Shown here: one piece after another, positions 45,592-52,501 of the stretch
How the letters are laid out: each line of letters starts with the position of its first letter
How positions within the stretch are numbered: position 1 is the stretch's first letter
Source of the DNA: Pelagimonas sp050633425
GTDB taxonomy: Bacteria; Pseudomonadota; Alphaproteobacteria; Rhodobacterales; Rhodobacteraceae
Reading direction: 5' to 3'
DNA: 64,000 nt
Assembly (NCBI RefSeq): GCF_050633425.1
Contig: NZ_JBOEGM010000016.1
Span: 1-64,000, forward strand
The notes under the pieces: model-generated
What the model saw: only the letters and a program-made list of their open reading frames with translations
Databases searched by the model: none
Told to the model about the DNA's origin: nothing
Program-made: the position numbers and the translations under genes

Positions 45592-45623
45592 AAAAAGCGC
45601 CCCAGACAACAGGGCGCTTTTTT
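45592..45623. terminator. Bidirectional terminator between zapA and grxD
   Basis: AAAAAGCGCCC and GGGCGCTTTTT form an 11-bp stem around a 9-nt loop, flanked by A- and T-runs so that both strands end in U-tracts. Confidence 0.88.
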
Positions 45624-45642
45624 AATGTGAACCTAGAGCGTC

Positions 45643-46005
45643 TTAGGCGTTGGCTTCGCGGATTTTGTCGGCCGCTTCTTTGTTATACGCCAGCCCGTTT
45701 TCATCCAGCAATGTGTCCAATTCACCGGACAGGGTCATCTCTGTGATGATGTCGCAGCCACCAACAAATTCACCTTTGACGTAGAGCTGTGGGATTGTTG
45801 GCCAGTCGGAATAGTCTTTGATGCCCTGACGGATGTCTTCATCGGCCAACACGTTCACATCGGTATAATCCAACCCCATGTAGTTCAGCACACCAGCAAC
45901 GCGGCTGGAAAAGCCACATTGCGGCATGTCTTTGGTGCCCTTCATATATAGGACAACGTCATTGGCTTTGACGGTCTCGTCGATCTTGGCTTTTGCATCA
46001 GTCAT
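45643..46005 (-). CDS. grxD: Monothiol glutaredoxin (Grx4 family)
   Basis: A 120-residue monothiol glutaredoxin with the CGFS active site (Cys30 in MPQCGFSS), KGTKDMP before it, and the glutathione-binding TIPQLYVKGEFVGGCDI. Such proteins carry [2Fe-2S] clusters with glutathione and bind BolA proteins. bolA lies just upstream, with a small membrane-protein gene between them. The ATG at 46005 follows AAGAGGAAAA; its start overlaps the preceding small gene by 8 nt. Confidence 0.93.
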   Translation of the reverse strand: MTDAKAKIDETVKANDVVLYMKGTKDMPQCGFSSRVAGVLNYMGLDYTDVNVLADEDIRQGIKDYSDWPTIPQLYVKGEFVGGCDIITEMTLSGELDTLLDENGLAYNKEAADKIREANA

Positions 46006-46144
46006 CTTGGTTTTCCTCTTCAAGTCGCCTTTGGCGATCCTTGCGAACATAGGGCATGACGGAACCGTAGGTTATCGTCCCGAAAATGGCGAGGCAGGCC
46101 AGAACCGGCCAGACACTTGATAGATAAGCAACCACGCCATCCAT
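45998..46144 (-). CDS. Small membrane protein between bolA and grxD (48 residues)
   Basis: The frame starts MDGVVAYLSSVWPVLACLAI, has one membrane helix (about 8-30) and ends in a short highly charged tail (RKDRQRRLEEENQDD). It lies 4 nt after the bolA stop and overlaps the grxD start by 8 nt, which suggests translational coupling in a bolA-small gene-grxD operon. No strong Shine-Dalgarno sequence is visible; GTG codons at positions 4 and 5 are alternative starts. No known function. Confidence 0.55.
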   Translation of the reverse strand: MDGVVAYLSSVWPVLACLAIFGTITYGSVMPYVRKDRQRRLEEENQDD

Positions 46145-46148
46145 GCGA

Positions 46149-46385
46149 TTAATCCGGGGCCTTGGTGGTCAGGGCCAGTGCGTGCAGTTCACCGGTGGAG
46201 CCATCCATCTTGCCCTTGAGGGCGGCATAGACGGCACGCTGTTGCTGCACTCGGTTTTTCCCGCGAAAGCTTTCGTCGACGACCATGGCAGACATGTGAA
46301 CACCGTCCTCGCCAGCGACCTGAATCTCCGCATCTGGAAATGTCTCGCGCAGCAGGTCTTCGATTTGTTGGGCATGCATCGGCAT
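46149..46385 (-). CDS. bolA: BolA-family protein
   Basis: A 78-residue BolA-like protein (IEDLLRETFPDAEIQVAGED, then VHMSAMVVDESFRGKNRVQQ with the conserved FRGK-RVxQ-R block and LHALALTTKAP). BolA proteins pair with monothiol glutaredoxins to carry or sense Fe-S clusters, and grxD lies downstream. The ATG at 46385 has GGAGG 10 nt upstream; a second ATG two codons later is possible. Confidence 0.9.
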   Translation of the reverse strand: MPMHAQQIEDLLRETFPDAEIQVAGEDGVHMSAMVVDESFRGKNRVQQQRAVYAALKGKMDGSTGELHALALTTKAPD

Positions 46386-46494
46386 TGAGCATGGGCCTCC
46401 GGGTTGTTTCGCTTTCCTGACAGAAGTAGTGCGATGCCTCCCCATGCGCAAGGCGCTGCGGTCGTTGAATGGGCCAACATTTGGTCGCGGGGGG

Positions 46495-47289
46495 TTAGAT
46501 ATTCAGGTCAATCCAAACCGGAACGTGATCCGATGGTTTTTCACGACCACGAATAGAGCTGTCGATCTGGCAATCGGTCATCAGGTCGGCTGCCTGCGGC
46601 GTCAGCAGGAAATGATCGATGCGAATGCCGTTATTTCGCTGCCAGGCACCGGCTTGGTAATCCCAAAAGCTATAGTGCTCGGGGCCTTGGGTGCGGGCGC
46701 GAAACGCTTCGGTGAACCCAAGGTTCAGAATTTTGCGATACGCGGCACGGGTTTCTGGCCGAAACAATGCATCTTCGGTCCAATCCTGCGGACGGGCCGC
46801 ATCCTCGGCTTGGGGGATGACATTATAGTCGCCAGCCATCAGCGCGGGCATTTCATCATTCATCAACTGCTTGGCCCGCGCTTCGAGCCGCTTCATCCAG
46901 GCCAGTTTGTAGTCATATTTGGGGCCAGGGCAGGGGTTGCCGTTGGGAAGATACAACCCACACAGCCGCAAGGCCTGATGTTCGCCCATGACGGTGGCCT
47001 CGATCCAACGGGCCTGATCATCTGATTCGTCGGTGTCCTTAAGAAGGGGGAGTCCACGTGTGACGTCTTCGAGCGGCAGTTTGGACAGAATCGCAACACC
47101 GTTGAAGCCCTTTTGACCATGCGTTTCCACATTATAGCCGCGATCTTCGAATTCCTGACGCGGATAGGCTTCGTCGACCGATTTGATTTCCTGCAGCAGC
47201 GCCACATCTGGTTGTGCTTCGTCCAACCATGCAAGCAGCGCGGGAAGCCGTGCTTTGATACCATTGATGTTGAATGTGGCGATTTTCAT
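46495..47289 (-). CDS. xthA: Exodeoxyribonuclease III
   Basis: A 264-residue member of the exonuclease-endonuclease-phosphatase family. It begins MKIATFNINGIKARLPALL and carries LLQEIKS (metal-binding Glu), LMAGDYNVIP (Asp/Asn), RNNGIRIDHFLLTP and SDHVPVW (catalytic Asp-His). It cuts at abasic sites and degrades 3' ends in base-excision repair. GGAGAG precedes the ATG at 47289. It diverges from the repeat-peptide gene across the 300-bp DnaA-box region. Confidence 0.93.
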   Translation of the reverse strand: MKIATFNINGIKARLPALLAWLDEAQPDVALLQEIKSVDEAYPRQEFEDRGYNVETHGQKGFNGVAILSKLPLEDVTRGLPLLKDTDESDDQARWIEATVMGEHQALRLCGLYLPNGNPCPGPKYDYKLAWMKRLEARAKQLMNDEMPALMAGDYNVIPQAEDAARPQDWTEDALFRPETRAAYRKILNLGFTEAFRARTQGPEHYSFWDYQAGAWQRNNGIRIDHFLLTPQAADLMTDCQIDSSIRGREKPSDHVPVWIDLNI

Positions 47290-47370
47290 GCGCGCTCTCC
47301 CTTTGTCTTTTCTATCGCTGAAAGCGGGGGGGCGGTGCAAGGAATCAATGCGATTCGCGGTCGCAAAAAT

Positions 47371-47394
47371 TTGCAATAAAGTGTTGCATTGCAA
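47371..47394. repeat. Inverted repeat TTGCAAT / ATTGCAA
   Basis: Perfect 7-bp arms at 47371-47377 and 47388-47394 with a 10-nt spacer, in the AT-rich intergenic region between xthA and the repeat-peptide gene and adjacent to the first DnaA box. Confidence 0.5.
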
Positions 47395-47403
47395 AGTTAC
47401 GAG

Positions 47404-47531
47404 TTATCCACAGAAAAAGTCAATCTGTGGATAAAGTTTATATTTGTTTACAAAGAATTAGCTCAGAGGAGAAGCTAATGTGGATAACTTAAAATGAACA
47501 CAACCTTAACGGGAATTAACTATTATGCAAA
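47404..47531. promoter_or_regulatory. Cluster of DnaA boxes upstream of the tandem-repeat peptide gene
   Basis: Three perfect copies of TTATCCACA are seen: 47404-47412 (plus), 47426-47434 (minus) and 47479-47487 (minus). A fourth site, TTATGCAAA at 47523-47531, has one mismatch to TTATNCACA. The region is clearly AT-richer than the genes around it. An inverted repeat ATTAGCT/AGCTAAT (47457-47463, 47473-47479) overlaps the third box. This could be a DnaA-controlled promoter or a DnaA-titrating site. Confidence 0.65.
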
Positions 47532-47542
47532 CGCGTTAAGGT
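47503..47542. promoter_or_regulatory. 9-bp inverted repeat with TTAAC direct repeats
   Basis: ACCTTAACG (47503-47511) and CGTTAAGGT (47534-47542) are perfect arms with a 22-nt spacer. TTAAC occurs at 47506 and 47516, exactly 10 bp apart. CtrA half-sites are TTAA(C), but the consensus spacing TTAA-N7-TTAA is not met. It lies 49-88 nt upstream of the peptide start. Confidence 0.5.
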
Positions 47543-47590
47543 GGCAGATTTGGGGGGCAACAACAGCAACTCTCAAACTGGAGAATTCCA

Positions 47591-48130
47591 ATGTCAGCTC
47601 AACACAAGCACATCATTTCTGAACAAACTGTTTCCAACGGCGAAACAAGCGCACTGACAGGCGACGCAACTGAAATGTTCACGTCTTGGTCCGGCCCGGC
47701 GGATGGTCATTTGGATGCAGGCGACGCCGTCGAGATGTTCACATCCTGGTCGGGTCCTGCGGTCGGCAACACCGATGCCGGTGATGCGGTTGAAATGTTC
47801 ACCTCATGGTCTGGCCCATCGGCAGGCAACACAGACGCAGGTGACGCTGTAGAAATGTTCACGTCTTGGAGCGGACCTGCAAGCGGAAACACAGATGCCG
47901 GAGACAACGTAGAGATGTTTACCTCTTGGTCTGGTCCAGCAGCAGGCAACACCGATGCGGGTGACAATGTTGAAATGTTCACATCTTGGTCTGGCCCTGC
48001 AGCAGGCAACACCGATGCGGGTGACAATGTTGAAATGTTCACATCCTGGTCTGGTCCAGCAGCAGGTAACACCGATGCAGGTGACAATGTTGAAGCGTTC
48101 ACGTCCTGGTCCGGCCCGGTCACAGCCTAA
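47591..48130 (+). CDS. Tandem-repeat peptide precursor-like protein (eight 20-residue units)
   Basis: A 179-residue acidic protein without cysteine, membrane segment or Sec signal. Residues 1-23 form a leader (MSAQHKHIISEQTVSNGETS, then ALT). Eight units start at residues 24, 44, 64, 84, 104, 124, 144 and 164, with consensus GDxVEMFTSWSGPAxGNTDA; the last unit is 16 residues, has EAF for EMF and ends GPVTA. FTSWSGP is invariant although nearly every codon varies, including a TCN-to-AGC serine switch in unit 4, so selection acts on the peptide. GGAG lies 7 nt before the ATG. An intercistronic hairpin follows, then an unknown gene and an exporter. A multi-core precursor is possible; a structural or ligand-binding repeat protein is the alternative. 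Confidence 0.8.
   Translation: MSAQHKHIISEQTVSNGETSALTGDATEMFTSWSGPADGHLDAGDAVEMFTSWSGPAVGNTDAGDAVEMFTSWSGPSAGNTDAGDAVEMFTSWSGPASGNTDAGDNVEMFTSWSGPAAGNTDAGDNVEMFTSWSGPAAGNTDAGDNVEMFTSWSGPAAGNTDAGDNVEAFTSWSGPVTA
47660..48127 (+). repeat. Coding 60-bp tandem repeat array, 7.8 copies
   Basis: Units start at 47660, 47720, 47780, 47840, 47900, 47960, 48020 and 48080, all in frame. Units 6 and 7 are the most similar at DNA level; units 1-4 differ at most third positions. There are no spacers, so it is not a CRISPR array. Confidence 0.92.
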
Positions 48131-48154
48131 ACCAGCCTAAGGCTTCAGAATCCG

Positions 48155-48177
48155 GGTAGGGCGATGGCCGCTCTGCC
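48155..48177 (+). other. Intercistronic hairpin between the repeat peptide and the next gene
   Basis: GGTAGGGCG and CGCTCTGCC pair over nine positions (two G-U) around an ATGGC loop. No T-tract follows, so it is more likely an mRNA-stabilising or partial-termination element than a full terminator. It would favour peptide mRNA over the downstream genes. Confidence 0.5.
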
Positions 48178-48202
48178 TCACCGAACTAGAGGAGTTCTTT
48201 AA

Positions 48203-49261
48203 ATGACAAATGTCGTCGCGCTCAACGTACCGACCCGGATTCTGCCTCTGGAGGCGCGGATTGCCGCGCTTCTGGGCTGCTTTTCTCAATCACGTCGCAT
48301 CGGGGATGACGTGTTTTGGCTCAAAGAAAATGCAGAATTGTTGAATATTCTGGAGTGTACAGGACAGCCTGTGCCCGCAGAGGCCCTTCAGGTTTACGAA
48401 GGATTTTATGAACAAGCCGAAAAACGGCTGCAATTCTTTCCACAATACTACCGCTTTTTGTTGTCCCTTGCTTTGGATCTAGAGGATCTTGGAATGCCGG
48501 GTGACACAGCACAGCGTATGGTCGATTTCGCCAAATCAGAAGGTTTGGCGCAGGCGGAATTGTCGGATTTGCAACGCGCCGAGGCGCGGCGGTTGATGAT
48601 TCGGCGCGGAGTTGAGCCGATCAAGGACGACGGACTCGATGACAGATTGCGTAATTTTTCAGCAAGAACGCGTACGTTTACGCTTCCAAACAAGAAAGCT
48701 GCGTATGAATTGACACATATTTCATTCTACCTGAGCGAGTATGGTCGACGTGATCCGAACCTTAGCGTAGAAGGGAAGCTGAGCTTGCATTTTGCCGGAT
48801 TGACCGCTTTCTTGGATCAGAACGCTGATTTGCTCGCTGAGATTTGTATCGCTTTACGATTTTCTGGTGTCATTCCGCCGGCGATTTGGACGGATTGGTT
48901 GGAAGGCGAAACACTAGGGTTTGCGATCGAAGAGGGGGACACTGTGCCGCTGAACGATGACTATCATGAGTTTTTCGTCTGCAACTGGCATCAGGCCGTT
49001 GCGGGGGGACCTGTGTTTCGCAAAGCATTCGGAGCCGGGAGGATGCGTTTTGAGCGTCACCAACGCCCAACCGCCTTGCGTGAAATAAGCCAAGTCATGC
49101 TGTCTTTGGATGATGCCCGTTGCACAGATTGGGAAGTGATGCGCAATCGCATGACACCTCAACTGTCCCCAGAGGCGCGGGATGTTCTGAATATCGCCGC
49201 CGAAAGCAGCACCGAATTTGATGCATTTTTCGAAGGGTTCGCCCGGGCAGGCTCGGCATGA
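48203..49261 (+). CDS. Unrecognised soluble protein of the repeat-peptide locus
   Basis: A 352-residue protein with AGAGGAG 7-13 nt before the ATG. It has no signal peptide or membrane helix and looks mainly alpha-helical, with regions such as ALQVYEGFYEQAEKRLQFFP and LADKFLLSLALDL-like leucine-rich stretches in the first half. A more conserved-looking patch lies near residues 250-280 (DYHEFFVCNWHQAVAGGPVF, FRKAFGAGRMRF). I see no ATP-grasp, radical-SAM, YcaO, LanM or protease motif. Its position between the repeat peptide and an overlapping exporter gene suggests it acts on or with the peptide. It ends in ATGA overlap with the transporter. Confidence 0.75.
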   Translation: MTNVVALNVPTRILPLEARIAALLGCFSQSRRIGDDVFWLKENAELLNILECTGQPVPAEALQVYEGFYEQAEKRLQFFPQYYRFLLSLALDLEDLGMPGDTAQRMVDFAKSEGLAQAELSDLQRAEARRLMIRRGVEPIKDDGLDDRLRNFSARTRTFTLPNKKAAYELTHISFYLSEYGRRDPNLSVEGKLSLHFAGLTAFLDQNADLLAEICIALRFSGVIPPAIWTDWLEGETLGFAIEEGDTVPLNDDYHEFFVCNWHQAVAGGPVFRKAFGAGRMRFERHQRPTALREISQVMLSLDDARCTDWEVMRNRMTPQLSPEARDVLNIAAESSTEFDAFFEGFARAGSA

Positions 49262-50193
49262 AGGCGACAACACTCGGCGCGCTGCTCGTCATTATATATA
49301 CAGGTATGATGGCTGGGGCAGATGGGATTACCAAATTCATTGCTGGCGGCTATGAAGCCCCACAGCTGTTCGCTCTGTCCTCGGCCTTGGTTGTCTTGAT
49401 GGCAGCAGGCGCGGCGCGCGTGACGGGAGGTGGCACACTAAAAGTCATCTCAAGGAAAGCCATGATTGCGCGGTCTGTTTTGACGGTCATTGCTGCGTTG
49501 GCGTTTTTCAAAGCCTTTATGCTTCTGCCTTTCGCTGATGTGTTTTTGTTCATCGGCTTGATGCCGTTGATTGCGGCGGCCATGTCAGGTCCGCTTCTTG
49601 GCGAAAGCCCACGCCCTTTGGCATGGATTGCTCTGAGTGGAGGGGCCTTTGGTGTGTTCTTTCTGCTTCCGGGTGGTGTCAGTGGCGCGCAAACCGGGCA
49701 TCTTTGGGCCTTGGTGGCGGCCGTGACAGGGACCGGTTCGATGCTCTTGGCTCGGGTCATTGCCCGTGTTGAGCGCGCACCGCTGGCACAGGTCTTTTGG
49801 CCGAATCTGGCATTGATGCTCGCAATGGGCGTGGCCTTGCCCTTTGTGTGGCGGCCGATGACGATGGTCGATGCGGGATGGGTCGTGGGATATGCGGTGT
49901 GTTTGTTTGGTGCCCGGTACGTTGTGGCCGAAGCGTTAAGACTGCTGCCAGCCTATGTGGCGACACCTTTGATGAACCTGCAATTTGTCTGGATGGTTGC
50001 GATCGGTATGGTCGCGTTCAACGAATTTCCCGAAATGGGAACAATTTTGGGTGTGATGCTGGTGATCGCATCGGGGCTTTGGCTTGTGGTTGAAGAGAGC
50101 CTTGCTCGCAAGAAACAAATCCAGCTTGCTAGGGAAGAACAATCCCGCGTGTCAACGGCCTTTGGGAAAACCAACGTGTACCCTGCTGAATGA
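49258..50193 (+). CDS. DMT-superfamily (EamA) transporter
   Basis: A 311-residue membrane protein with ten predicted helices arranged as two EamA repeats. The first helix starts TTLGALLVIIYTGMMAGAD, and the loops carry charges as expected for an inner-membrane exporter. Family members export amino acids, nucleosides or other small metabolites; peptide export is not established for them. The start overlaps the preceding unknown gene by 4 nt, so production is coupled to it. The C-terminal tail (ARKKQIQLAREEQSRV) is cytoplasmic and charged. It converges on erpA 24 bp away. Confidence 0.85.
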   Translation: MKATTLGALLVIIYTGMMAGADGITKFIAGGYEAPQLFALSSALVVLMAAGAARVTGGGTLKVISRKAMIARSVLTVIAALAFFKAFMLLPFADVFLFIGLMPLIAAAMSGPLLGESPRPLAWIALSGGAFGVFFLLPGGVSGAQTGHLWALVAAVTGTGSMLLARVIARVERAPLAQVFWPNLALMLAMGVALPFVWRPMTMVDAGWVVGYAVCLFGARYVVAEALRLLPAYVATPLMNLQFVWMVAIGMVAFNEFPEMGTILGVMLVIASGLWLVVEESLARKKQIQLAREEQSRVSTAFGKTNVYPAE

Positions 50194-50217
50194 AGATGGC
50201 AGGGTAGCGTATTGAAG

Positions 50218-50541
50218 TTACATCGAAAATGATGTTCCGCAGCCACATGAACTACTGGCGTTGGGGTTGTCTATTGTGAAACGTGCCCCAATCAATTCAT
50301 CGCTGAAATCAATGGTTGCTCCGGCCAAGAAGGGCAATGAAACCGGGTCAACAATGACCTTTTCGCCATCCACTTCGAGAACCAAATCATCTCCTGCGGG
50401 TGCATCAAGCTTGATCTCATATTGAAATCCGCTACAGCCCCCACCTTCGACTGCGACCCGCAAGGCCATGCCGTCATCCGCGGCACCGATCTCAGACAGG
50501 CGTTCATAGGCGCGGGGGGTCACTATTGGGGGCAATTGCAT
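50218..50541 (-). CDS. erpA: A-type iron-sulfur carrier ErpA/IscA
   Basis: A 107-residue HesB/IscA-family protein that delivers Fe-S clusters to target enzymes. The three cluster-binding cysteines are in place: Cys36 (GGGCSGFQY) and Cys99/Cys101 (SSCGCGTSFS). The family is readily recognised; ErpA versus IscA is judged by the absence of an isc operon. It diverges from dgt. Confidence 0.88.
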   Translation of the reverse strand: MQLPPIVTPRAYERLSEIGAADDGMALRVAVEGGGCSGFQYEIKLDAPAGDDLVLEVDGEKVIVDPVSLPFLAGATIDFSDELIGARFTIDNPNASSSCGCGTSFSM

Positions 50542-50617
50542 TGCGATCCTCGTGGTTTATCTTGTCCTTGGAATGCAATATATGGCGGCTTGGGACAAGC
50601 GACAAGGAGCGCACGCC

Positions 50618-51799
50618 ATGCGCGCAACATATGCCTGCGATCCGAACACGGCGCGGGGACGGCTCTATGCAGAAGAAGAGAGCGCTCATCGCTCGTGTTT
50701 TCAAAGGGATCGCGACCGGATCATTCACTGTTCGGCCTTCCGGCGCCTCAAACATAAGACGCAAGTTTTTGTTGAACATGAGGGTGATTTTTACCGAACC
50801 CGACTGACACATTCGATCGAAGTGGCCCAAGTCGCGCGCACCATTGCCAATGCGCTGGACTTGAATACCGACCTGACAGAAGCCGTGGCGCTGGCGCATG
50901 ATTTGGGGCACACGCCGTTTGGTCATACGGGCGAAGATGCTTTGGCGCTCTTGATGCAGCCCTATGGCGGGTTCGATCACAATGCCCAAACACTGCGGAT
51001 CGTTACTTGGCTTGAACGTCATTATGCTGAGTTTGATGGGCTCAACTTGACTTGGGACACGCTTGAAGGGATTGCCAAGCACAATGGTCCTGTTGAGGGG
51101 GATATTCCCTATGCGCTGACGGAATATAACGCCAAACACGATCTGGAATTGCACACCCATGCCAGCGCCGAAGCGCAGGTGGCGGCTTTGTCGGACGACG
51201 TTGCCTACAACAATCATGATTTGCATGACGGGTTGCGAGCAGGATTGTTTTCCGAAGCGCAAATTATGGAGCTGCCGATTGTCGGGGCCGCCTATGCTGA
51301 GGTCGACAAGGCTTACCCAGATATTGACGCCTATCGCCGTCGCCACGAGGCGCTCCGCCGGGTGTTCGGAGTTATGGTCACGGATGTTTTGACCGAATCG
51401 CGGCAGCGTCTTGAGGGGGCAGGATGCGCGACAGCCCAAGACATAAGGGAACTGGGCCGTCCGGTCATTGCGTTTTCCGACGCCTGTTGGACGGACCTAA
51501 AAGAGATCCGCAATTTCTTGTTTACCAATATGTACCGCGCCCCATCGGTAATGGAACAGCGCCGCCGTGTGACGGTTGCTCTGAATGATTTGTTTCCGGC
51601 CTACATGGCCGATCCGTCGCGACTGCCCAATCGTTGGCTCATTGATCAAAGTGCGCTCGAGGATGAGACAACAAAGGCACGGCTGGTGGCCGATTATATC
51701 GCCGGAATGACCGATAGGTTTGCTCTTCAACAGCATGCCGAGCTCACTGGGACGGATGTTCTTGATCCAAATGGCCACAGCGGCCTTTCACCTGTTTAA
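50618..51799 (+). CDS. dgt: Deoxyguanosinetriphosphate triphosphohydrolase-like protein
   Basis: A 393-residue HD-domain protein that removes triphosphate from dNTPs. The HD residues are H65 (RLTHSIEV), H94-D95 (AHDLGHTPFGH) and a later Asp (LSDDVAYNNHD). RDRDRIIHCSAFRRLKHKTQ at 30-49 is the family N-terminal block. The ATG at 50618 has AAGGAG 10 nt upstream; starts at 50573 and 50582 are in frame but unlike the family. Alphaproteobacterial members are usually called dGTPase-like because specificity varies. Confidence 0.9.
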   Translation: MRATYACDPNTARGRLYAEEESAHRSCFQRDRDRIIHCSAFRRLKHKTQVFVEHEGDFYRTRLTHSIEVAQVARTIANALDLNTDLTEAVALAHDLGHTPFGHTGEDALALLMQPYGGFDHNAQTLRIVTWLERHYAEFDGLNLTWDTLEGIAKHNGPVEGDIPYALTEYNAKHDLELHTHASAEAQVAALSDDVAYNNHDLHDGLRAGLFSEAQIMELPIVGAAYAEVDKAYPDIDAYRRRHEALRRVFGVMVTDVLTESRQRLEGAGCATAQDIRELGRPVIAFSDACWTDLKEIRNFLFTNMYRAPSVMEQRRRVTVALNDLFPAYMADPSRLPNRWLIDQSALEDETTKARLVADYIAGMTDRFALQQHAELTGTDVLDPNGHSGLSPV

Positions 51800-51841
51800 C
51801 CTTTGTGCCACACACATCAAAATCAATTTGGGGTAGAGTGG

Positions 51842-52471
51842 GTGCTCGGTGTGTCGCGCTTTCAAAACAAAGTCGCTGTTGTTGTCGGGGCCGAGCATCC
51901 TTTGGGGGCTGCGCTGTGCAAACGTTTGGCGGGGTTTGGGGCGACCGTCGTTGCTATTGGGCACGATGACACCGGCCTGCGTGGCGTAGCAAAGCACGAT
52001 CCGGCCCGCATTGAACCCTTGGCTCTCCATTCTGGTTGGCGAGATATTTTGCGGCTTCTGAGCGAGGCTTGGGCTGATCAGCCGATCCACATTTACATAG
52101 ATGTGATGGCGCTGTCCTCAGATGTGTCTTCCGGGGTTTTGTCCGAAGCCTTCGCCTGTAGCACTGGGCTAACTGCCGCTTTGAGAAGCGGTTTGGAAGC
52201 CGGCAAAGCCTTGGGGGTTGTGGCCGTTCCGACCGATGTTGACACCACGAAAGTGCATGGCCCTAAATCAAGCTATCGCGCTTTGTTGAAACGCTTTTCC
52301 AATGGTGCAGACCCAATTCGAATGCTTGGTGTTGGGCTGCCGGGGCGTGACCATCACTGGGCCCCGCAAGGCCTTGTTTCGGCGACCGACACTGTTTTGA
52401 TGCTGTGCCATCCGGTGTCTCGCGGAGTGAAATCAGGTATGGTGATCGACTGGACCCCTGACCTGCGCTAA
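51842..52471 (+). CDS. Degenerate SDR-like (Rossmann) protein
   Basis: About 209 residues with a Rossmann N-terminus (NKVAVVVGAEHPLGAALCKRLAGFGATVVAIG), similar to short-chain dehydrogenases. The nucleotide loop GAEHPLG keeps the TGxxxGxG spacing in part. The active-site tyrosine/lysine motif YxxxK is shifted (SSYRALLKRF gives YxxxxK), and the catalytic serine region is unclear, so it may be inactive or have another role. The start is uncertain: GTG at 51842 or 51851, with weak ribosome-binding sites. It sits between dgt and the antiporter gene, 30 bp from the latter. Confidence 0.62.
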   Translation: MLGVSRFQNKVAVVVGAEHPLGAALCKRLAGFGATVVAIGHDDTGLRGVAKHDPARIEPLALHSGWRDILRLLSEAWADQPIHIYIDVMALSSDVSSGVLSEAFACSTGLTAALRSGLEAGKALGVVAVPTDVDTTKVHGPKSSYRALLKRFSNGADPIRMLGVGLPGRDHHWAPQGLVSATDTVLMLCHPVSRGVKSGMVIDWTPDLR

Positions 52472-52501
52472 GACTAGGTGCGAACAAGGGCAGGGTACGA
52501 C

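Noticed and set aside
47290..47590. Chromosomal replication origin
   Set aside because: Three DnaA boxes alone are not enough. None of the genes usually flanking alphaproteobacterial origins (dnaA, hemE, gidA, parAB) is near, so I report a DnaA-box cluster only.
47494..47622. 42-codon plus-strand frame overlapping the start of the repeat-peptide gene
   Set aside because: No ribosome-binding site at useful distance, it runs out of frame into the peptide gene, and it contains the inverted repeat that looks regulatory. The short frame ATG-TGG-ATA-ACT-TAA at 47478 is likewise too short to support.
47660..48127. Regular 60-bp repeats suggesting a CRISPR or minisatellite
   Set aside because: Units are contiguous with no unique spacers, stay in frame, vary mostly at third codon positions and sit inside a gene with a good start. 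No cas gene is present.
50504..51439. 311-codon minus-strand frame opposite dgt
   Set aside because: Shadow of the dGTPase-like gene; the HD motifs are on the plus strand.
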